57,684 bases of DNA from Candidatus Riflebacteria bacterium HGW-Riflebacteria-2 (lineage in GTDB: Bacteria > Muiribacteriota > Ozemobacteria > Ozemobacterales > Ozemobacteraceae). The notes beneath the pieces are model-generated. The model was given only the letters and a program-made list of their open reading frames with translations, was not told the DNA's origin and searched no databases. The stretch lies in contig PGYA01000027.1 in the NCBI GenBank assembly GCA_002839435.1, forward strand, positions 13,742 to 71,425, read 5' to 3'. A program made the translations under genes and the position numbers. How positions within the stretch are numbered: the stretch's first letter is position 1; each line of letters opens with the position of its first letter. Positions 35,174 to 44,842 of this stretch are shown here, one piece after another.

Positions 35174-35193
35174 GAAAATATTTGAATATTTTC
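35174..35193. promoter_or_regulatory. Perfect inverted repeat upstream of 35207
   Basis: GAAAATATT-TG-AATATTTTC, a 9-bp perfect dyad ending 13 bases before the ATG at 35207. Size and symmetry suit an operator for a dimeric regulator; it could also be chance in AT-rich DNA. Confidence 0.45.
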
Positions 35194-35206
35194 AGAAAGA
35201 CTAAAT

Positions 35207-35941
35207 ATGAAACACAAAAGGGCTGGTATAGTTCTGGCCTCACTCTTACTGTTGTTGAATCTGCATTTTCAGAATGGGGTGGCTGAGGGAAACGATCAGC
35301 AAGGAGTTGCCCTTAGCAGTGAGGTGCAGCAGGGAACATGGATTGCTGGTGCGCCCATCAGATTCAAAGCCAGCGAGAGTTATCAGTCAGAGCACTTTTT
35401 GCGGGCTGCCAGGGTTGCGAATGAAGACAAGCGTGAATTGGCGGAAGGTATGAGCGGTCGTAAAGATTCCGGCAACCTTGGCGGTCTTGATGAGAACTCA
35501 ACAGTTCGCACTGTTATAAGGTTCAAAGATTCCGTGGTAAAAAAGCTTTCTCCGGTATTGGAAAACCCGGACGGGAAACTCTTCATGCCATTATTCAATG
35601 CACGTAATGAGAAAAGGCTGCCACAGCAGGATTTTTCTGGGTCTGAAAATTCTTCTTTTGCGGACACGGGTAAAGAGAAGTCAGATCGCTCAGCTCAGGA
35701 GCGTTATTTCGTCGGCTATCGACTGGGACTTAAGGCGGATAGCAAGCGAGAGAACTGGTATATTGGCCTTGGCTGGAAAAATGGCGGTGGCGGAAATGTC
35801 AAAAAAAGTCTGTTTGGCCGTGAAAAAGATGATTCTGCCGCGCAACGCAGTAATATTGTGTCTTACAGCGAAGATGTCGGACAAAATGCTGTAAAAGTTC
35901 AGTACAGCGGCCCAATTCTCGGGTTAGTCGGTGAATTTTAA
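35207..35941 (+). CDS. Secreted protein of unknown function
   Basis: 244 residues with a signal peptide (about 1-27: basic start, Leu-rich core). The mature part is charged, with no recognisable domain; a FVGYRLGLKADSK...YIGLGWKNGGG segment near 165-190 looks like a beta-hairpin pair of a barrel or autotransporter type, but this is weak. No strong SD is visible; a perfect inverted repeat lies just upstream. It precedes the V-ATPase operon by 160 bases and is probably a separate unit. Confidence 0.55.
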   Translation: MKHKRAGIVLASLLLLLNLHFQNGVAEGNDQQGVALSSEVQQGTWIAGAPIRFKASESYQSEHFLRAARVANEDKRELAEGMSGRKDSGNLGGLDENSTVRTVIRFKDSVVKKLSPVLENPDGKLFMPLFNARNEKRLPQQDFSGSENSSFADTGKEKSDRSAQERYFVGYRLGLKADSKRENWYIGLGWKNGGGGNVKKSLFGREKDDSAAQRSNIVSYSEDVGQNAVKVQYSGPILGLVGEF

Positions 35942-36018
35942 GAAGCAACTACAGTCTTGCCGGAATAACGCGTACGTCTTGCTTTGACAATTTTTTCACA
36001 AAGCTGGAATTGGCACGG

Positions 36019-36047
36019 TTGAAAATTCGGCGTAATCATGTTAAATC
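36019..36047 (+). promoter_or_regulatory. Possible promoter of the V-type ATPase operon
   Basis: TTGAAA (36019-36024), 17 bases, TAAATC (36042-36047), about 54 bases before the subunit E start. The -10 match is modest. A TTGACA at 35984 has no good partner at the right distance. Confidence 0.3.
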
Positions 36048-36100
36048 TATGCAATTAAAAATCAGCATACGCTTTTTTAGCTGAGTCCAAGGAGATAATT

Positions 36101-36688
36101 ATGGGAATGGATGTTGCAACCTTTGCTAAACAGCTCAGAGAAGACGGCATCGAAGCCGCCAGGGCCGAAGCTGCCAAAATTCTCGCTGATGCCCGCAAAG
36201 AGGCTGAAAAGATTGTCAGCGTCGCTCAGAATGACGCTGCCAAACTAGAAAAAGAGGCCAAACACAAGATACAACAGGAAAAAGTTCGCTCTGAGGACGA
36301 AATGAAACTGGTTGCCCGTGATCTCGTCAACAGTTTCCGCAAAAACATCGAAGCAGTTGGCGCGCGCCTGCTTAAAGACAAAGTCGCAGAGGGCCTCAAC
36401 GAAAAAGAGGTTATCAAGAGTGCCATCGTCGAAATGCTGAAACTCCAGTCAGACAAGAAAGACTGGGAAGTATCGCTCGGCGCTAAAATTGCCAAACCTC
36501 TGGCCGACGTTGTGCTGGCACAGTTCAAGGAAAAGGGCGCGGTTGCAAAACTCGGTCAGGAACTCAGTAAGGCTGGTTTTGAAATGCGTGCCGGTGGGGG
36601 CAGCGAGGTATTCGAGCTGACTGACGAGTCGGTAACCGAAACCTTCAAAAAGTTGCTTTCACCCGAACTCAAAAAGTTACTGGCGTGA
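36101..36688 (+). CDS. atpE: V/A-type ATPase subunit E
   Basis: 195 residues. N-terminal Ala/Glu/Lys-rich coiled coil (about 12-85), then the globular E domain (to 195), with AAGGAGATAATT before the ATG. Part of the peripheral stalk that holds the catalytic head still against the membrane part. First gene of a seven-gene operon, as in spirochaetes and Chlamydiae. Confidence 0.9.
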   Translation: MGMDVATFAKQLREDGIEAARAEAAKILADARKEAEKIVSVAQNDAAKLEKEAKHKIQQEKVRSEDEMKLVARDLVNSFRKNIEAVGARLLKDKVAEGLNEKEVIKSAIVEMLKLQSDKKDWEVSLGAKIAKPLADVVLAQFKEKGAVAKLGQELSKAGFEMRAGGGSEVFELTDESVTETFKKLLSPELKKLLA

Positions 36689-36698
36689 GTGATTAACA

Positions 36699-37412
36699 GT
36701 GTCAGATAACCTTTTTTACCTGTTGACGCTTTTACCGTCGCTGCCGAACCTTGGTGAACCACTGGTTCCAGAAGATGCCATGGCAAAAATCCGCGAAGAA
36801 AGCGATGAAGGCTTGCTGCTGCTCGCAGATCTGCTCGACTGCGAGAACGAAATCGAAAAGTGCGCATTGAATTATTATGTGCAGGGTAGTCGCGATTATT
36901 TTCCGAATCTGTCTGAGCGACTGCCAGAAAGCTTTCAGGAGTTGTTCGCAACTTATCATCAGCGCGAAGAAGCCGACTGGCTGACTGCAGTATACGCGGC
37001 CTGGTTTGAGCTGCTGCTCGAACTTGGCAATGTCACTGGCTCGGGTTTGCTCAAGGAATGGGCAAAGTGGGAATACGCGCTGCGCACCAGTCTCCGTATC
37101 GAGCGCCTGCGCGCCGCCGGCCGCCTTCCCGCCGATGTCGATGCTATTATACCTGAATTCATGAAAGAGCTATCTGACCTGCCCGACCAGCACCAGCTGA
37201 TTGAAGCAGCCAGAGCTTCAAGCGAGCCGATGAAGGCCGAGAAAATGCTCGACCAGGCTCGAATAGACTATCTGCGCCGGGCCGTAGCCCAGTTCTCTTT
37301 TTCTGTCGATGAACTGGTCGCTTACATGCTTGAATTGCGCATTCACCAACGCTATGCACGCTTACGCCCTGAAGTGGGGCGCAAACTTCTCGAGGAGGTC
37401 ACCAGCCTGTGA
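36699..37412 (+). CDS. DUF2764 V-ATPase-associated protein
   Basis: 237 residues from a GTG. Largely alpha-helical, beginning DNLFYLLTLLPSLPNLG, the typical start of DUF2764 members, which in spirochaetes and Chlamydiae always lie between subunits E and A. No separate subunit C gene is present, so this protein probably replaces subunit C (central-stalk socket). That role is inferred from position and size only. Its stop overlaps the subunit A start by four bases. Confidence 0.8.
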   Translation: MSDNLFYLLTLLPSLPNLGEPLVPEDAMAKIREESDEGLLLLADLLDCENEIEKCALNYYVQGSRDYFPNLSERLPESFQELFATYHQREEADWLTAVYAAWFELLLELGNVTGSGLLKEWAKWEYALRTSLRIERLRAAGRLPADVDAIIPEFMKELSDLPDQHQLIEAARASSEPMKAEKMLDQARIDYLRRAVAQFSFSVDELVAYMLELRIHQRYARLRPEVGRKLLEEVTSL

Positions 37413-39145
37413 GTACAACCGGTCGAATAGTTACTGTTTATGGCAATATGGTTACAGCTGAATTTGAAGCTTCGGTTCGACAGAATGCGGTTGCTTACTG
37501 TCAGCGTTCTGACGGAGTCAGGCTCATGTCGGAAATCATCAGGGTTCGCGGAAAACGTGCTGACATGCAGGTTTTTGAGCTTACTCGTGGGCTGAAGGTA
37601 GGGGATGCGGTTGAAATAACCGACGAACTGCTTTCGGTAGAATTGGGACCAGGCCTGATCGGCATGGTTTATGATGGTCTGCAGAACCCGCTTCCCGAAA
37701 TGGCTGAAAAAATCGGCAAGTTTCTTGAACCTGGTCACTATCTCAAGGCTCTCGACCGCAAAAGGGAGTGGGAATTCACTCCATCTGCCAGCATCGGCGA
37801 CACGGTAACTGCCGCTGAGAATCTTGGCAAGGTAAAAGAAAACATTTTCGATCACAATATCATGGCGCCATTCACACTTAAAGGTGAATGGAAGGTCAAA
37901 AAGCTTTCCGCCGCCGGCAAGTACAAAGTCGAAGACGAAATCGCCGTTCTCGAGAATGACGGCGAGACGATTTCGGTCAACATGATTCAGCGCTGGCCGG
38001 TTCGTCTGCCGCTGGGCATTTACAACGAGCGCCTGCTGCCGACTGAACCAATGATCACCAAACAGCGCATTATCGATACTTTTTTCCCGGTCATGCTCGG
38101 TGGAACCTATTGTATTCCCGGCCCATTCGGCGCCGGCAAGACGGTTCTGCAGCAGATTACCAGCCGCCACGCCGAAATCGATCTGGTTATCGTCGCGGCC
38201 TGCGGTGAACGCGCCGGTGAAGTTGTCGAAACTCTGCGTGAATTCCCACATCTCAAGGATCCGCGCACTGGCAAGACATTGATCGAGCGCACCATCATTA
38301 TCTGCAATACCTCGAGTATGCCGGTAGCCGCTCGTGAATCGTCAGTATATACTGCTGTTACGCTTGGCGAATACTATCGCCAGGTTGGTCTCAACGTGCT
38401 GTTGCTCGCTGACTCGACCTCGCGCTGGGCACAGGCACTCCGCGAAATGAGCGGCCGCCTCGAAGAAATCCCCGGCGAAGAAGCTTTCCCGGCTTATCTC
38501 GAAAGCTCGATTGCCCGCTTCTATGAACGTGGTGGCATCGTTGAGCTCAAAGACGGCCGCCGGGCATCGCTTACCATCGGTGGCACCGTCAGTCCGGCCG
38601 GCGGCAACTTCGAAGAACCTGTAACCCAGGGCACGCTCAAGGTCGTCGGCTCTTTTCTCGGCCTGTCATACGCCCGCTCGTATGCCCGCCGGTTTCCGGC
38701 CATCGATCCGCTTGAGTCCTGGTCGAAATACACCGGCACCATTCCGGTCGAAAAAGTTGCCTGGGCACACGCCTTTTTGCGCCGTGGCAAAGGCATCTTT
38801 GAAATGATGCAGGTTGTCGGTGAAGAAGGCACTTCGATCGACGACTTCACTATTTATCTGAAGTCAGAATTTCTCGACAACGTATATCTGCAGCAGAACT
38901 CGTTCGACGAAGTCGATGCCGCCTGTCCGACTGACCGGCAGCAGTATCTTTTCGACATGGTCTGCAACGTGCTCAAACATGAATTCACGATTACCGACAA
39001 AAGTGTGGCCCGCGACATGTTCTTTACGCTTACCGAACAGTTCCGCAACTGGAACTACGCGCCCTGGCAGAGCGACCGCATGAAAGAGGCCGAGGCCGAG
39101 ATCAAGAAAACCATGAGCAGCAAGGAGGCCTCCGCCAATGCGTAA
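37409..39145 (+). CDS. atpA: V/A-type ATPase catalytic subunit A
   Basis: 578 residues from a GTG overlapping the previous stop. Walker [12 protein letters not shown] (about residue 240), the V-type non-homologous insert before it, and [16 protein letters not shown] and SYIRS-like downstream motifs. It hydrolyses or makes ATP at the A/B interface. It overlaps subunit B by eight bases. Confidence 0.96.
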   Translation: MSTTGRIVTVYGNMVTAEFEASVRQNAVAYCQRSDGVRLMSEIIRVRGKRADMQVFELTRGLKVGDAVEITDELLSVELGPGLIGMVYDGLQNPLPEMAEKIGKFLEPGHYLKALDRKREWEFTPSASIGDTVTAAENLGKVKENIFDHNIMAPFTLKGEWKVKKLSAAGKYKVEDEIAVLENDGETISVNMIQRWPVRLPLGIYNERLLPTEPMITKQRIIDTFFPVMLGGTYCIPGPFGAGKTVLQQITSRHAEIDLVIVAACGERAGEVVETLREFPHLKDPRTGKTLIERTIIICNTSSMPVAARESSVYTAVTLGEYYRQVGLNVLLLADSTSRWAQALREMSGRLEEIPGEEAFPAYLESSIARFYERGGIVELKDGRRASLTIGGTVSPAGGNFEEPVTQGTLKVVGSFLGLSYARSYARRFPAIDPLESWSKYTGTIPVEKVAWAHAFLRRGKGIFEMMQVVGEEGTSIDDFTIYLKSEFLDNVYLQQNSFDEVDAACPTDRQQYLFDMVCNVLKHEFTITDKSVARDMFFTLTEQFRNWNYAPWQSDRMKEAEAEIKKTMSSKEASANA

Positions 39146-40433
39146 GTATTACACCAGAATCGACAATATCGCTGGTAACGTCGCTACTCTCAAGGCGACC
39201 GGCGTAACTTACGAAGAACTCGCCGTGGTAGAAGGCTCATGGGGCAAGTCGCTTGCCCAGGTCATCAGAGTCAGTGACGATAACGTATCATTGCAGGTTT
39301 TCGCGGGCACCCGCGGCGTTTCGACCGGCGACAAAGTCTCTTTTCTGGGTTCGTCGATGCGCTTCAGCTTTTGTGATGATCTTTTTGGCCGCATATTCTC
39401 GGGCGGCGGCGAACCGCGCGACGGGCGCAGCGAACTGACCGACAACCTCATCGAAGTCGGTGGCCCGGCGGTTAACCCGGCTGTGCGCCTGATGCCGCAT
39501 CGCATGATTCCGACCAATATTCCGATGATCGATGTTTTCAACACCCTCGTCGAAGGTCAGAAACTGCCGATTTTCTCGATTCCCGGCGAACCTTATAATG
39601 AACTGCTCGCCAGAATTGCTTTGCAGGCTGAAGCAGATGTTATTATATTCGGCGGCATGGGTCTTAAATACGATGAATACCTGTTCTTCAAGAACAGGCT
39701 CGAAGAGGGCGGCGCTATGGCGCGCTCGATCATGTTCGTTCATACCGCTTCCGACCCGGTCGTTGAATGTCTGCAGACACCCGATATCGCTTTGACCGTA
39801 GCCGAACAGTTTGCGGTACAGGGCAAGAGGGTTCTCGTTCTGCTTACCGACATGACTAACTTTGCCAACGCCCTGAAAGAAATTTCGATCACCATGGAAC
39901 AGATCCCGTCGAACCGCGGGTATCCGGGCGATCTCTATTCGCAGCTCGCTTCGCGCTACGAAAAAGCTGTTGTTTTCGAAGAAGGCGGCTCGATCACGCT
40001 GATGGCAGTCACCACAATGCCCGGTGATGACGTTACTCATCCGGTTCCTGATAACACCGGCTATATCACCGAGGGCCAGTTCTATCTCAAGAATGGCGTA
40101 ATCGACCCCTTTGGCTCTCTCTCGCGCCTTAAACAGCAGGTTAACGCCAAGACCCGCGATGACCATCGTGCGATCATGGACGGCTGCATTCAGCTTTATG
40201 CCAAGTGCCGCGAAACCCGGGAAAAGCGCGCGATGGGCTTTGAAATGTCAGACTGGGATCAGAAACTCCTCAAATACGGCGACAGTTTCGAAAAGAAGAT
40301 TATGAGCTTTTCGGCCAACGTCGGCCTGTTTGATGCCCTGCAACAGTGCTGGGAAATCCTTGCCGAGCATTTTGAACCGCGTGAAACAGGTATCAGATCG
40401 AGTCTCTGCGACCAGTTCTGGCCGCAGAAGTGA
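39138..40433 (+). CDS. atpB: V/A-type ATPase regulatory subunit B
   Basis: 431 residues. It has the B-subunit segment [25 protein letters not shown], and the P-loop position reads [10 protein letters not shown] without GKT, as expected for the non-catalytic subunit. Forms the alternating A3B3 head. Overlaps subunit A and is followed by subunit D after 12 bases. Confidence 0.95.
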   Translation: MRKYYTRIDNIAGNVATLKATGVTYEELAVVEGSWGKSLAQVIRVSDDNVSLQVFAGTRGVSTGDKVSFLGSSMRFSFCDDLFGRIFSGGGEPRDGRSELTDNLIEVGGPAVNPAVRLMPHRMIPTNIPMIDVFNTLVEGQKLPIFSIPGEPYNELLARIALQAEADVIIFGGMGLKYDEYLFFKNRLEEGGAMARSIMFVHTASDPVVECLQTPDIALTVAEQFAVQGKRVLVLLTDMTNFANALKEISITMEQIPSNRGYPGDLYSQLASRYEKAVVFEEGGSITLMAVTTMPGDDVTHPVPDNTGYITEGQFYLKNGVIDPFGSLSRLKQQVNAKTRDDHRAIMDGCIQLYAKCRETREKRAMGFEMSDWDQKLLKYGDSFEKKIMSFSANVGLFDALQQCWEILAEHFEPRETGIRSSLCDQFWPQK

Positions 40434-40445
40434 CGGTGAGTTAGC

Positions 40446-41045
40446 ATGGCTGACAAAATCAAAAAAACCCGGCCGGAACTGCTTAAACAGCGGCGTCAAC
40501 TCGCCATGTTCAGTCGTTTTCTGCCGACGCTGGTGCTCAAGAAACAGCAGATCCAGTCGGAAATTCTCAAGGTACGCGCACAGCGCATAAAACTTGATGA
40601 AAAGATGAAGGCGATGATCGCCCGCAGCGATGACTGGGCCGCACTGTTCTCCGAGTCGCTGCCCGGGCCAATTACCAGACTGGTAAAGGTCAAGGGTATC
40701 GAGCGTGGTGTTAAAAACGTTGCCGGTATCAAACTGCCGGTCGTCACCAATGTCGAATACGAAGTCAGTGATTACAGCCGCCTCAGCACCCCGCTCTGGG
40801 TTGATGCTGGTCTTGAATTCCTCAAGGAATTGCTCGAGCTGCGCGAACAGATGAAAGTCCTCTACGAACAGGAAGCCGTTCTACAGAAAGAACTGCGCAA
40901 GGTTACGCAACGTGTGAATCTGTTCGAAAAGGTCATGATTCCTCAGTCAAAAGAGAATATCAGGCTCATCCGCATTTCTCTGGCCGAAGAACAGACGTCA
41001 GCCGTTGGCCGTTCGAAGATCGCCAAGGGCAAGTCAGCAGGCTAA
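40446..41045 (+). CDS. atpD: V/A-type ATPase subunit D
   Basis: 199 residues with two long helices at the ends (about 5-60 and 125-175) that would form the antiparallel rotor coiled coil inside A3B3, and a short middle region. Family-size and in standard position. ATG start with an imperfect SD (GGTGAG). Confidence 0.9.
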   Translation: MADKIKKTRPELLKQRRQLAMFSRFLPTLVLKKQQIQSEILKVRAQRIKLDEKMKAMIARSDDWAALFSESLPGPITRLVKVKGIERGVKNVAGIKLPVVTNVEYEVSDYSRLSTPLWVDAGLEFLKELLELREQMKVLYEQEAVLQKELRKVTQRVNLFEKVMIPQSKENIRLIRISLAEEQTSAVGRSKIAKGKSAG

Positions 41046-41058
41046 GGAGCCAACAGCA

Positions 41059-42819
41059 ATGATTCATCCAATGAAAAAGCTTCTGCTGGCAGCAAGAACC
41101 AGCGACCGTCAGGCGGTGCTTGAAGTTTTGCGCGAGGCCGAACTGGTTCATATCGACCCGGTGCAGACGGTCGTAATTCCGGCAACGCTCAACGAATCGA
41201 TCGAGAATACCCGCAAGGTAATCGGGCTTTTGCAACAGCTGAATCCTGATCTCAAGGGTAAACTTGCTACACCAGGCACACCCTCGCGTCTGGTTGAAGA
41301 GGCTCTCGTTCACGAGAAGGCCATTCCCGAACAGCGCGATAAAATAGCAGCTCTGCGCCAGGAACTCGAAGAAACTGCAGCCTGGGGCAATCTCGGCCTC
41401 AAAGATCTCGCCTGGCTCGAAGAAAATGGCCTGAATATAGGTTTTTATCGCGGCCCGGCTGATGCCGTCGCCGAGATTAATACCGAATATATTGCAGAAA
41501 TATCGCAGACCGGCGGCACTGCTTTATTCATGGCCGCTTCCCGGCAGCCTTTGAGCGTGTCGGAAAAATTTGCGGTAGTCGTGCGGCCGGCGCGTGATAT
41601 CGAAGAAATTACTGCCGAAATCAATGTCTGCCAGAAAATAATCTCGGAACAGGAACATTCATTGGCCTGTATCGCCCTGCGCATCGCAGATATTGAGCAA
41701 TACTACACCAAGTTGCTGAATCGCCGGCGCTTCACCGAAGTTGAGACCGGCGCGCATGGCGAGGAAGAAATCTTCGTTCTTACCGGCTGGTGCCCGGAAG
41801 ACCGGCTGATTGAGCTCACTGCTTCATTTGAAGAAGCAGAACTGCCGGTTGCAATTGATGTTAGTGTTCCCGCCGAAGAAGATGTGCCGCCTACCAGTCT
41901 CAAGAACGCCTCCTGGGCTAAAAGCATCGAACCACTTTACGATTTTATGGGTATGGTGCCGAGTTACAACGAGCCTGATACCAGCGGACTCTTTCTGTTA
42001 ATGCTCACGGTTTTCGCCGCTTTTCTGGTGGCCGATGCCGGTTATGGTCTGATCGTTTTTATTGCCCTGCTCGTTGCCTACAAGCCATTGATAAGTCGTG
42101 GGGCTGACCGTGTTTTTCTCCACCTGGGGCTGTTTCTCTTTGGCGGTATCGCGGTTTATGGATTACTTACCAACACCTGGTTCGGCGAAACCTGGCATCT
42201 TTTTTCAGGTTACACATTTGACCCGAATACCGAGTCGGGCATGTTGACTCTGCAGGGTGTGTGTTTACTCATGGGTGTCTGTCATCTGACGCTGGCGCAC
42301 GTAATGAAAGCGCGCCGCCGCAAGCCTGATATTTCGCTGCTTGGCGATGCCGGCTGGATAATGTTTCTCTGGGCCATATACGGCGTCATCTGCATGCTTA
42401 TTCTCAAAAAACCTTTTGTGTTGCCGTTCGAATTCATAATACCCTTGTTCAAAATTTCGGCCGTGCTGATTCTGTTGTTCACAGCGCCGTCGCTCAATCC
42501 GCTCAAATGCATTCCGGCAGGGATTGGCGCGGTATTGCAGAACGCTTCGAACTGCTTTTCCGATATCGTCAGCTATATCAGGCTCTGGGCCGTAGGTATG
42601 GCCGGCGGTAAGGTTGCCGGCGCCTTCAATGAAATCGCTGGCATGTTGCCGTTTCTGCTTGCGATTCCGGTCTATATCGCTGGACACGGTGCAAACATGA
42701 TTCTGGGTGTGATCGCCATTCTCGCGCACGGTGTTCGTCTCAACCTGCTTGAGTTTTCGAATCACCTCGAGCTCGAATGGTCTGGCCGCAAATACGATCC
42801 GTTCAAGGAAATCAAGTAA
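41059..42819 (+). CDS. atpI: V/A-type ATPase subunit I (membrane stator)
   Basis: 586 residues from the ATG at 41059, preceded by AAGGAG; the longer frame from 41005 overlaps subunit D and is rejected. The N-terminal half is cytoplasmic, the C-terminal half has about seven or eight TM helices from residue 315 on. The essential stator Arg is seen as Arg508 in YIRLWAVGMAGG. It provides the half channels for ion passage against the K ring. Confidence 0.93.
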   Translation: MIHPMKKLLLAARTSDRQAVLEVLREAELVHIDPVQTVVIPATLNESIENTRKVIGLLQQLNPDLKGKLATPGTPSRLVEEALVHEKAIPEQRDKIAALRQELEETAAWGNLGLKDLAWLEENGLNIGFYRGPADAVAEINTEYIAEISQTGGTALFMAASRQPLSVSEKFAVVVRPARDIEEITAEINVCQKIISEQEHSLACIALRIADIEQYYTKLLNRRRFTEVETGAHGEEEIFVLTGWCPEDRLIELTASFEEAELPVAIDVSVPAEEDVPPTSLKNASWAKSIEPLYDFMGMVPSYNEPDTSGLFLLMLTVFAAFLVADAGYGLIVFIALLVAYKPLISRGADRVFLHLGLFLFGGIAVYGLLTNTWFGETWHLFSGYTFDPNTESGMLTLQGVCLLMGVCHLTLAHVMKARRRKPDISLLGDAGWIMFLWAIYGVICMLILKKPFVLPFEFIIPLFKISAVLILLFTAPSLNPLKCIPAGIGAVLQNASNCFSDIVSYIRLWAVGMAGGKVAGAFNEIAGMLPFLLAIPVYIAGHGANMILGVIAILAHGVRLNLLEFSNHLELEWSGRKYDPFKEIK

Positions 42820-42843
42820 TCAACTCTCTTAAGGAGCAAGAAA

Positions 42844-43332
42844 ATGTTAGCTATGCTGGGTAAACTCTCTCTGGGTCTGATCATGGGTTTTGGTGGACTG
42901 GGCAGCAGCCTGGGCATCAGAGCCGCAGGTACCGCCGCCGCCGCCGGCTGGGCTAAAGAAGGCAAGGAAGGGAAGCCGCTTTCTGGTAAATTCATCGGTC
43001 TCGTTGGCATGCCAGTCAGCCAGACCCTTTATTGCTTGATTCTTTACGGTTCTATGAGCCCTTATGCAGGCGTGGCCGAAAATGGTGGAGTCCTTTTCGG
43101 TATCGCGCTTGGCGTCGGTATGTGCGAACTGATTTCGGCATACGTGCAGGGCACTATTGGTGGTGCTGGTATCAGGGCTCTGGTTGACAACGGTGGAAAA
43201 GGTTTCGGTAATATCATCGTTGCCATGGGTATTGCTGAATCAGTCGGCCTTTTCGCAATGGTCGTCGGCATTATCATACTCCGCTCAGATGTTATGATCA
43301 AAGCTGTCGAAGTTGCGGCGACCGCTCCCTGA
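42844..43332 (+). CDS. atpK: V/A-type ATPase rotor-ring subunit K
   Basis: 162 residues, four TM helices (two fused hairpins). The ion carboxylate is Glu132 (GIAESVGLF); hairpin 1 has Gln60 there and no acid, so one site per subunit. Residues M56, S59, Q60, Y63, Q102 and E132 line up with L61, T64, Q65, Y68, Q110 and E139 of the Enterococcus hirae NtpK sodium site, with the hydroxyl (S59) and both Gln kept. Na+ coupling is therefore likely. Last gene of the operon, followed by a hairpin terminator. Confidence 0.92.
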   Translation: MLAMLGKLSLGLIMGFGGLGSSLGIRAAGTAAAAGWAKEGKEGKPLSGKFIGLVGMPVSQTLYCLILYGSMSPYAGVAENGGVLFGIALGVGMCELISAYVQGTIGGAGIRALVDNGGKGFGNIIVAMGIAESVGLFAMVVGIIILRSDVMIKAVEVAATAP

Positions 43333-43362
43333 CGAATCATTTCCCTTCTGGATCCTTTATTC

Positions 43363-43390
43363 AGGCCGGCTTTTGCAGCCGGTCTGTTTA
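43363..43390 (+). terminator. Terminator of the V-type ATPase operon
   Basis: AGGCCGGC and GCCGGTCT arms (8 bp, one G-T) around a 7-nt loop, followed by GTTTAG; 30 bases after the subunit K stop. Confidence 0.6.
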
Positions 43391-43444
43391 GTTATCCGCA
43401 GTTCAAGCCGTCACAAAATTTGCCGCGCGAATCCTGATGGGCTG

Positions 43445-43453
43445 TGGTATACT
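43445..43453 (+). promoter_or_regulatory. Extended -10 promoter of glmM
   Basis: TGG directly before TATACT (43448-43453), 36 bases upstream of the glmM ATG. No -35 match at 17 bases, so it would rely on the extended -10. Confidence 0.5.
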
Positions 43454-43488
43454 TTCTTAAACAGCTGACTTTTCAGGAGTGCTAAACA

Positions 43489-44838
43489 ATGGCCCGACTT
43501 TTTGGAACCGATGGCGTTAGAGGCCTGGCTAACAAGTTTCCGCTTGACGGCAACACCGTTTTTCGTATCGCTCAGCTGGCGACTCGCCAGCTTATGCTCA
43601 ATCACAAAAAACAGGGTCGCCCTGTCTTTATCGCCAAAGATACCCGTCGCTCCGGCGACATGCTCGAACATGCCGTGGCGGCCGGAGTTGCTTCAATGGG
43701 CGCCGAGGCGCGCCTGCTTGGCGTATTACCGACTCCGGCGGTTGCATTTGTTACACGCGAACTGCAGGGCATGGGCGGCATAATGCTCAGTGCTTCGCAC
43801 AACCCCTTCGCCGATAACGGCATAAAAATCTTTGGTCCTGATGGCTATAAGATTTCTGACGCGGTCGAAGAGGCCATCGAAAAAGAGCTTGTTGCGGGTG
43901 GAAAAACTGAACTGCCAACCGGTCAGGAAATCGGTTGTGTCAGCCATGATGATTCTTCGGCGAGTTTCTGGCTCAGCAGCCTGGCGCGGGTCGCCGGCGA
44001 AAACGTGGGTTCGCGTCGTCTCAAGATTGCGCTCGATTGCGCCAACGGAGCCCTTTCCAAATGGGCCCCAAAGTTTTTTGCGGATCTTGGCTACAGCGTA
44101 GATGCGATTGGCGTCAATCCTGACGGCATCAATATCAATGACGGTTGTGGTTCGACCTGTATTTCAGCAATTCTCGGCGTCATGAAAAAAGAGCATTTCG
44201 ATATTGGCTTCTCGTTTGATGGTGATGCCGACCGTGTTATCGCAATTTCGAGCGATGGTGACATAATCGATGGCGATTTTATTCTCGCCATTACTGCCAA
44301 ATATCTCAAAGACCGCGAAAAGTTGCCGGGCAATGCCCTGGTAACTACGGTAATGGCCAATCTCGGCCTTGACCTCGCGATGCGTAATAACGACATCAAG
44401 GTCTTTAAAACCCGGGTTGGTGACCGTTACGTTCTTGAAGAAATGCAGAAGAATCAGGCGGTTGTTGGTGGTGAACAGAGCGGGCATATCATTCTGTCTG
44501 ATCACGCTACGACTGGCGACGGCTTGCTGACCGCCTGCAACCTTCTCAGAATTATGCGTGAGACCGGTGCAACCCTCAAAGAACTCAGTGGCGTGATGAG
44601 CAAACTGCCGCAGGTGCTGGTCAATATTCGAGTTAAAACCAAAGACTACGAACATGTTCCCGAGATCGTCGAAGCGATTCGAGATACCGAAAAGCGCCTC
44701 TCAGGGCGTGGTCGCGTTCTGGTGCGTCCATCCGGTACTGAAAACCTTGTGCGGGTAATGGCCGAAGGCCCTGACGAAGGCGAAATAAAGGGATTGGTCG
44801 AAGGTATCGCCCGGACAATATCGAATCATCTCTGCTGA
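43489..44838 (+). CDS. glmM: Phosphoglucosamine mutase
   Basis: 449 residues, full length. Start MARLFGTDGVRGLAN, active-site Ser in MLSASHNPFADNG, Mg2+ loop DGDADR, and the C-terminal phosphate loop RPSGTENLVRVM. It converts glucosamine-6-phosphate to glucosamine-1-phosphate for UDP-GlcNAc, feeding peptidoglycan and lipid A. An SD (CAGGAG) precedes the ATG. A lipoprotein gene starts four bases later, so a polycistronic unit is likely. Confidence 0.97.
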   Translation: MARLFGTDGVRGLANKFPLDGNTVFRIAQLATRQLMLNHKKQGRPVFIAKDTRRSGDMLEHAVAAGVASMGAEARLLGVLPTPAVAFVTRELQGMGGIMLSASHNPFADNGIKIFGPDGYKISDAVEEAIEKELVAGGKTELPTGQEIGCVSHDDSSASFWLSSLARVAGENVGSRRLKIALDCANGALSKWAPKFFADLGYSVDAIGVNPDGININDGCGSTCISAILGVMKKEHFDIGFSFDGDADRVIAISSDGDIIDGDFILAITAKYLKDREKLPGNALVTTVMANLGLDLAMRNNDIKVFKTRVGDRYVLEEMQKNQAVVGGEQSGHIILSDHATTGDGLLTACNLLRIMRETGATLKELSGVMSKLPQVLVNIRVKTKDYEHVPEIVEAIRDTEKRLSGRGRVLVRPSGTENLVRVMAEGPDEGEIKGLVEGIARTISNHLC

Positions 44839-44842
44839 GGCC

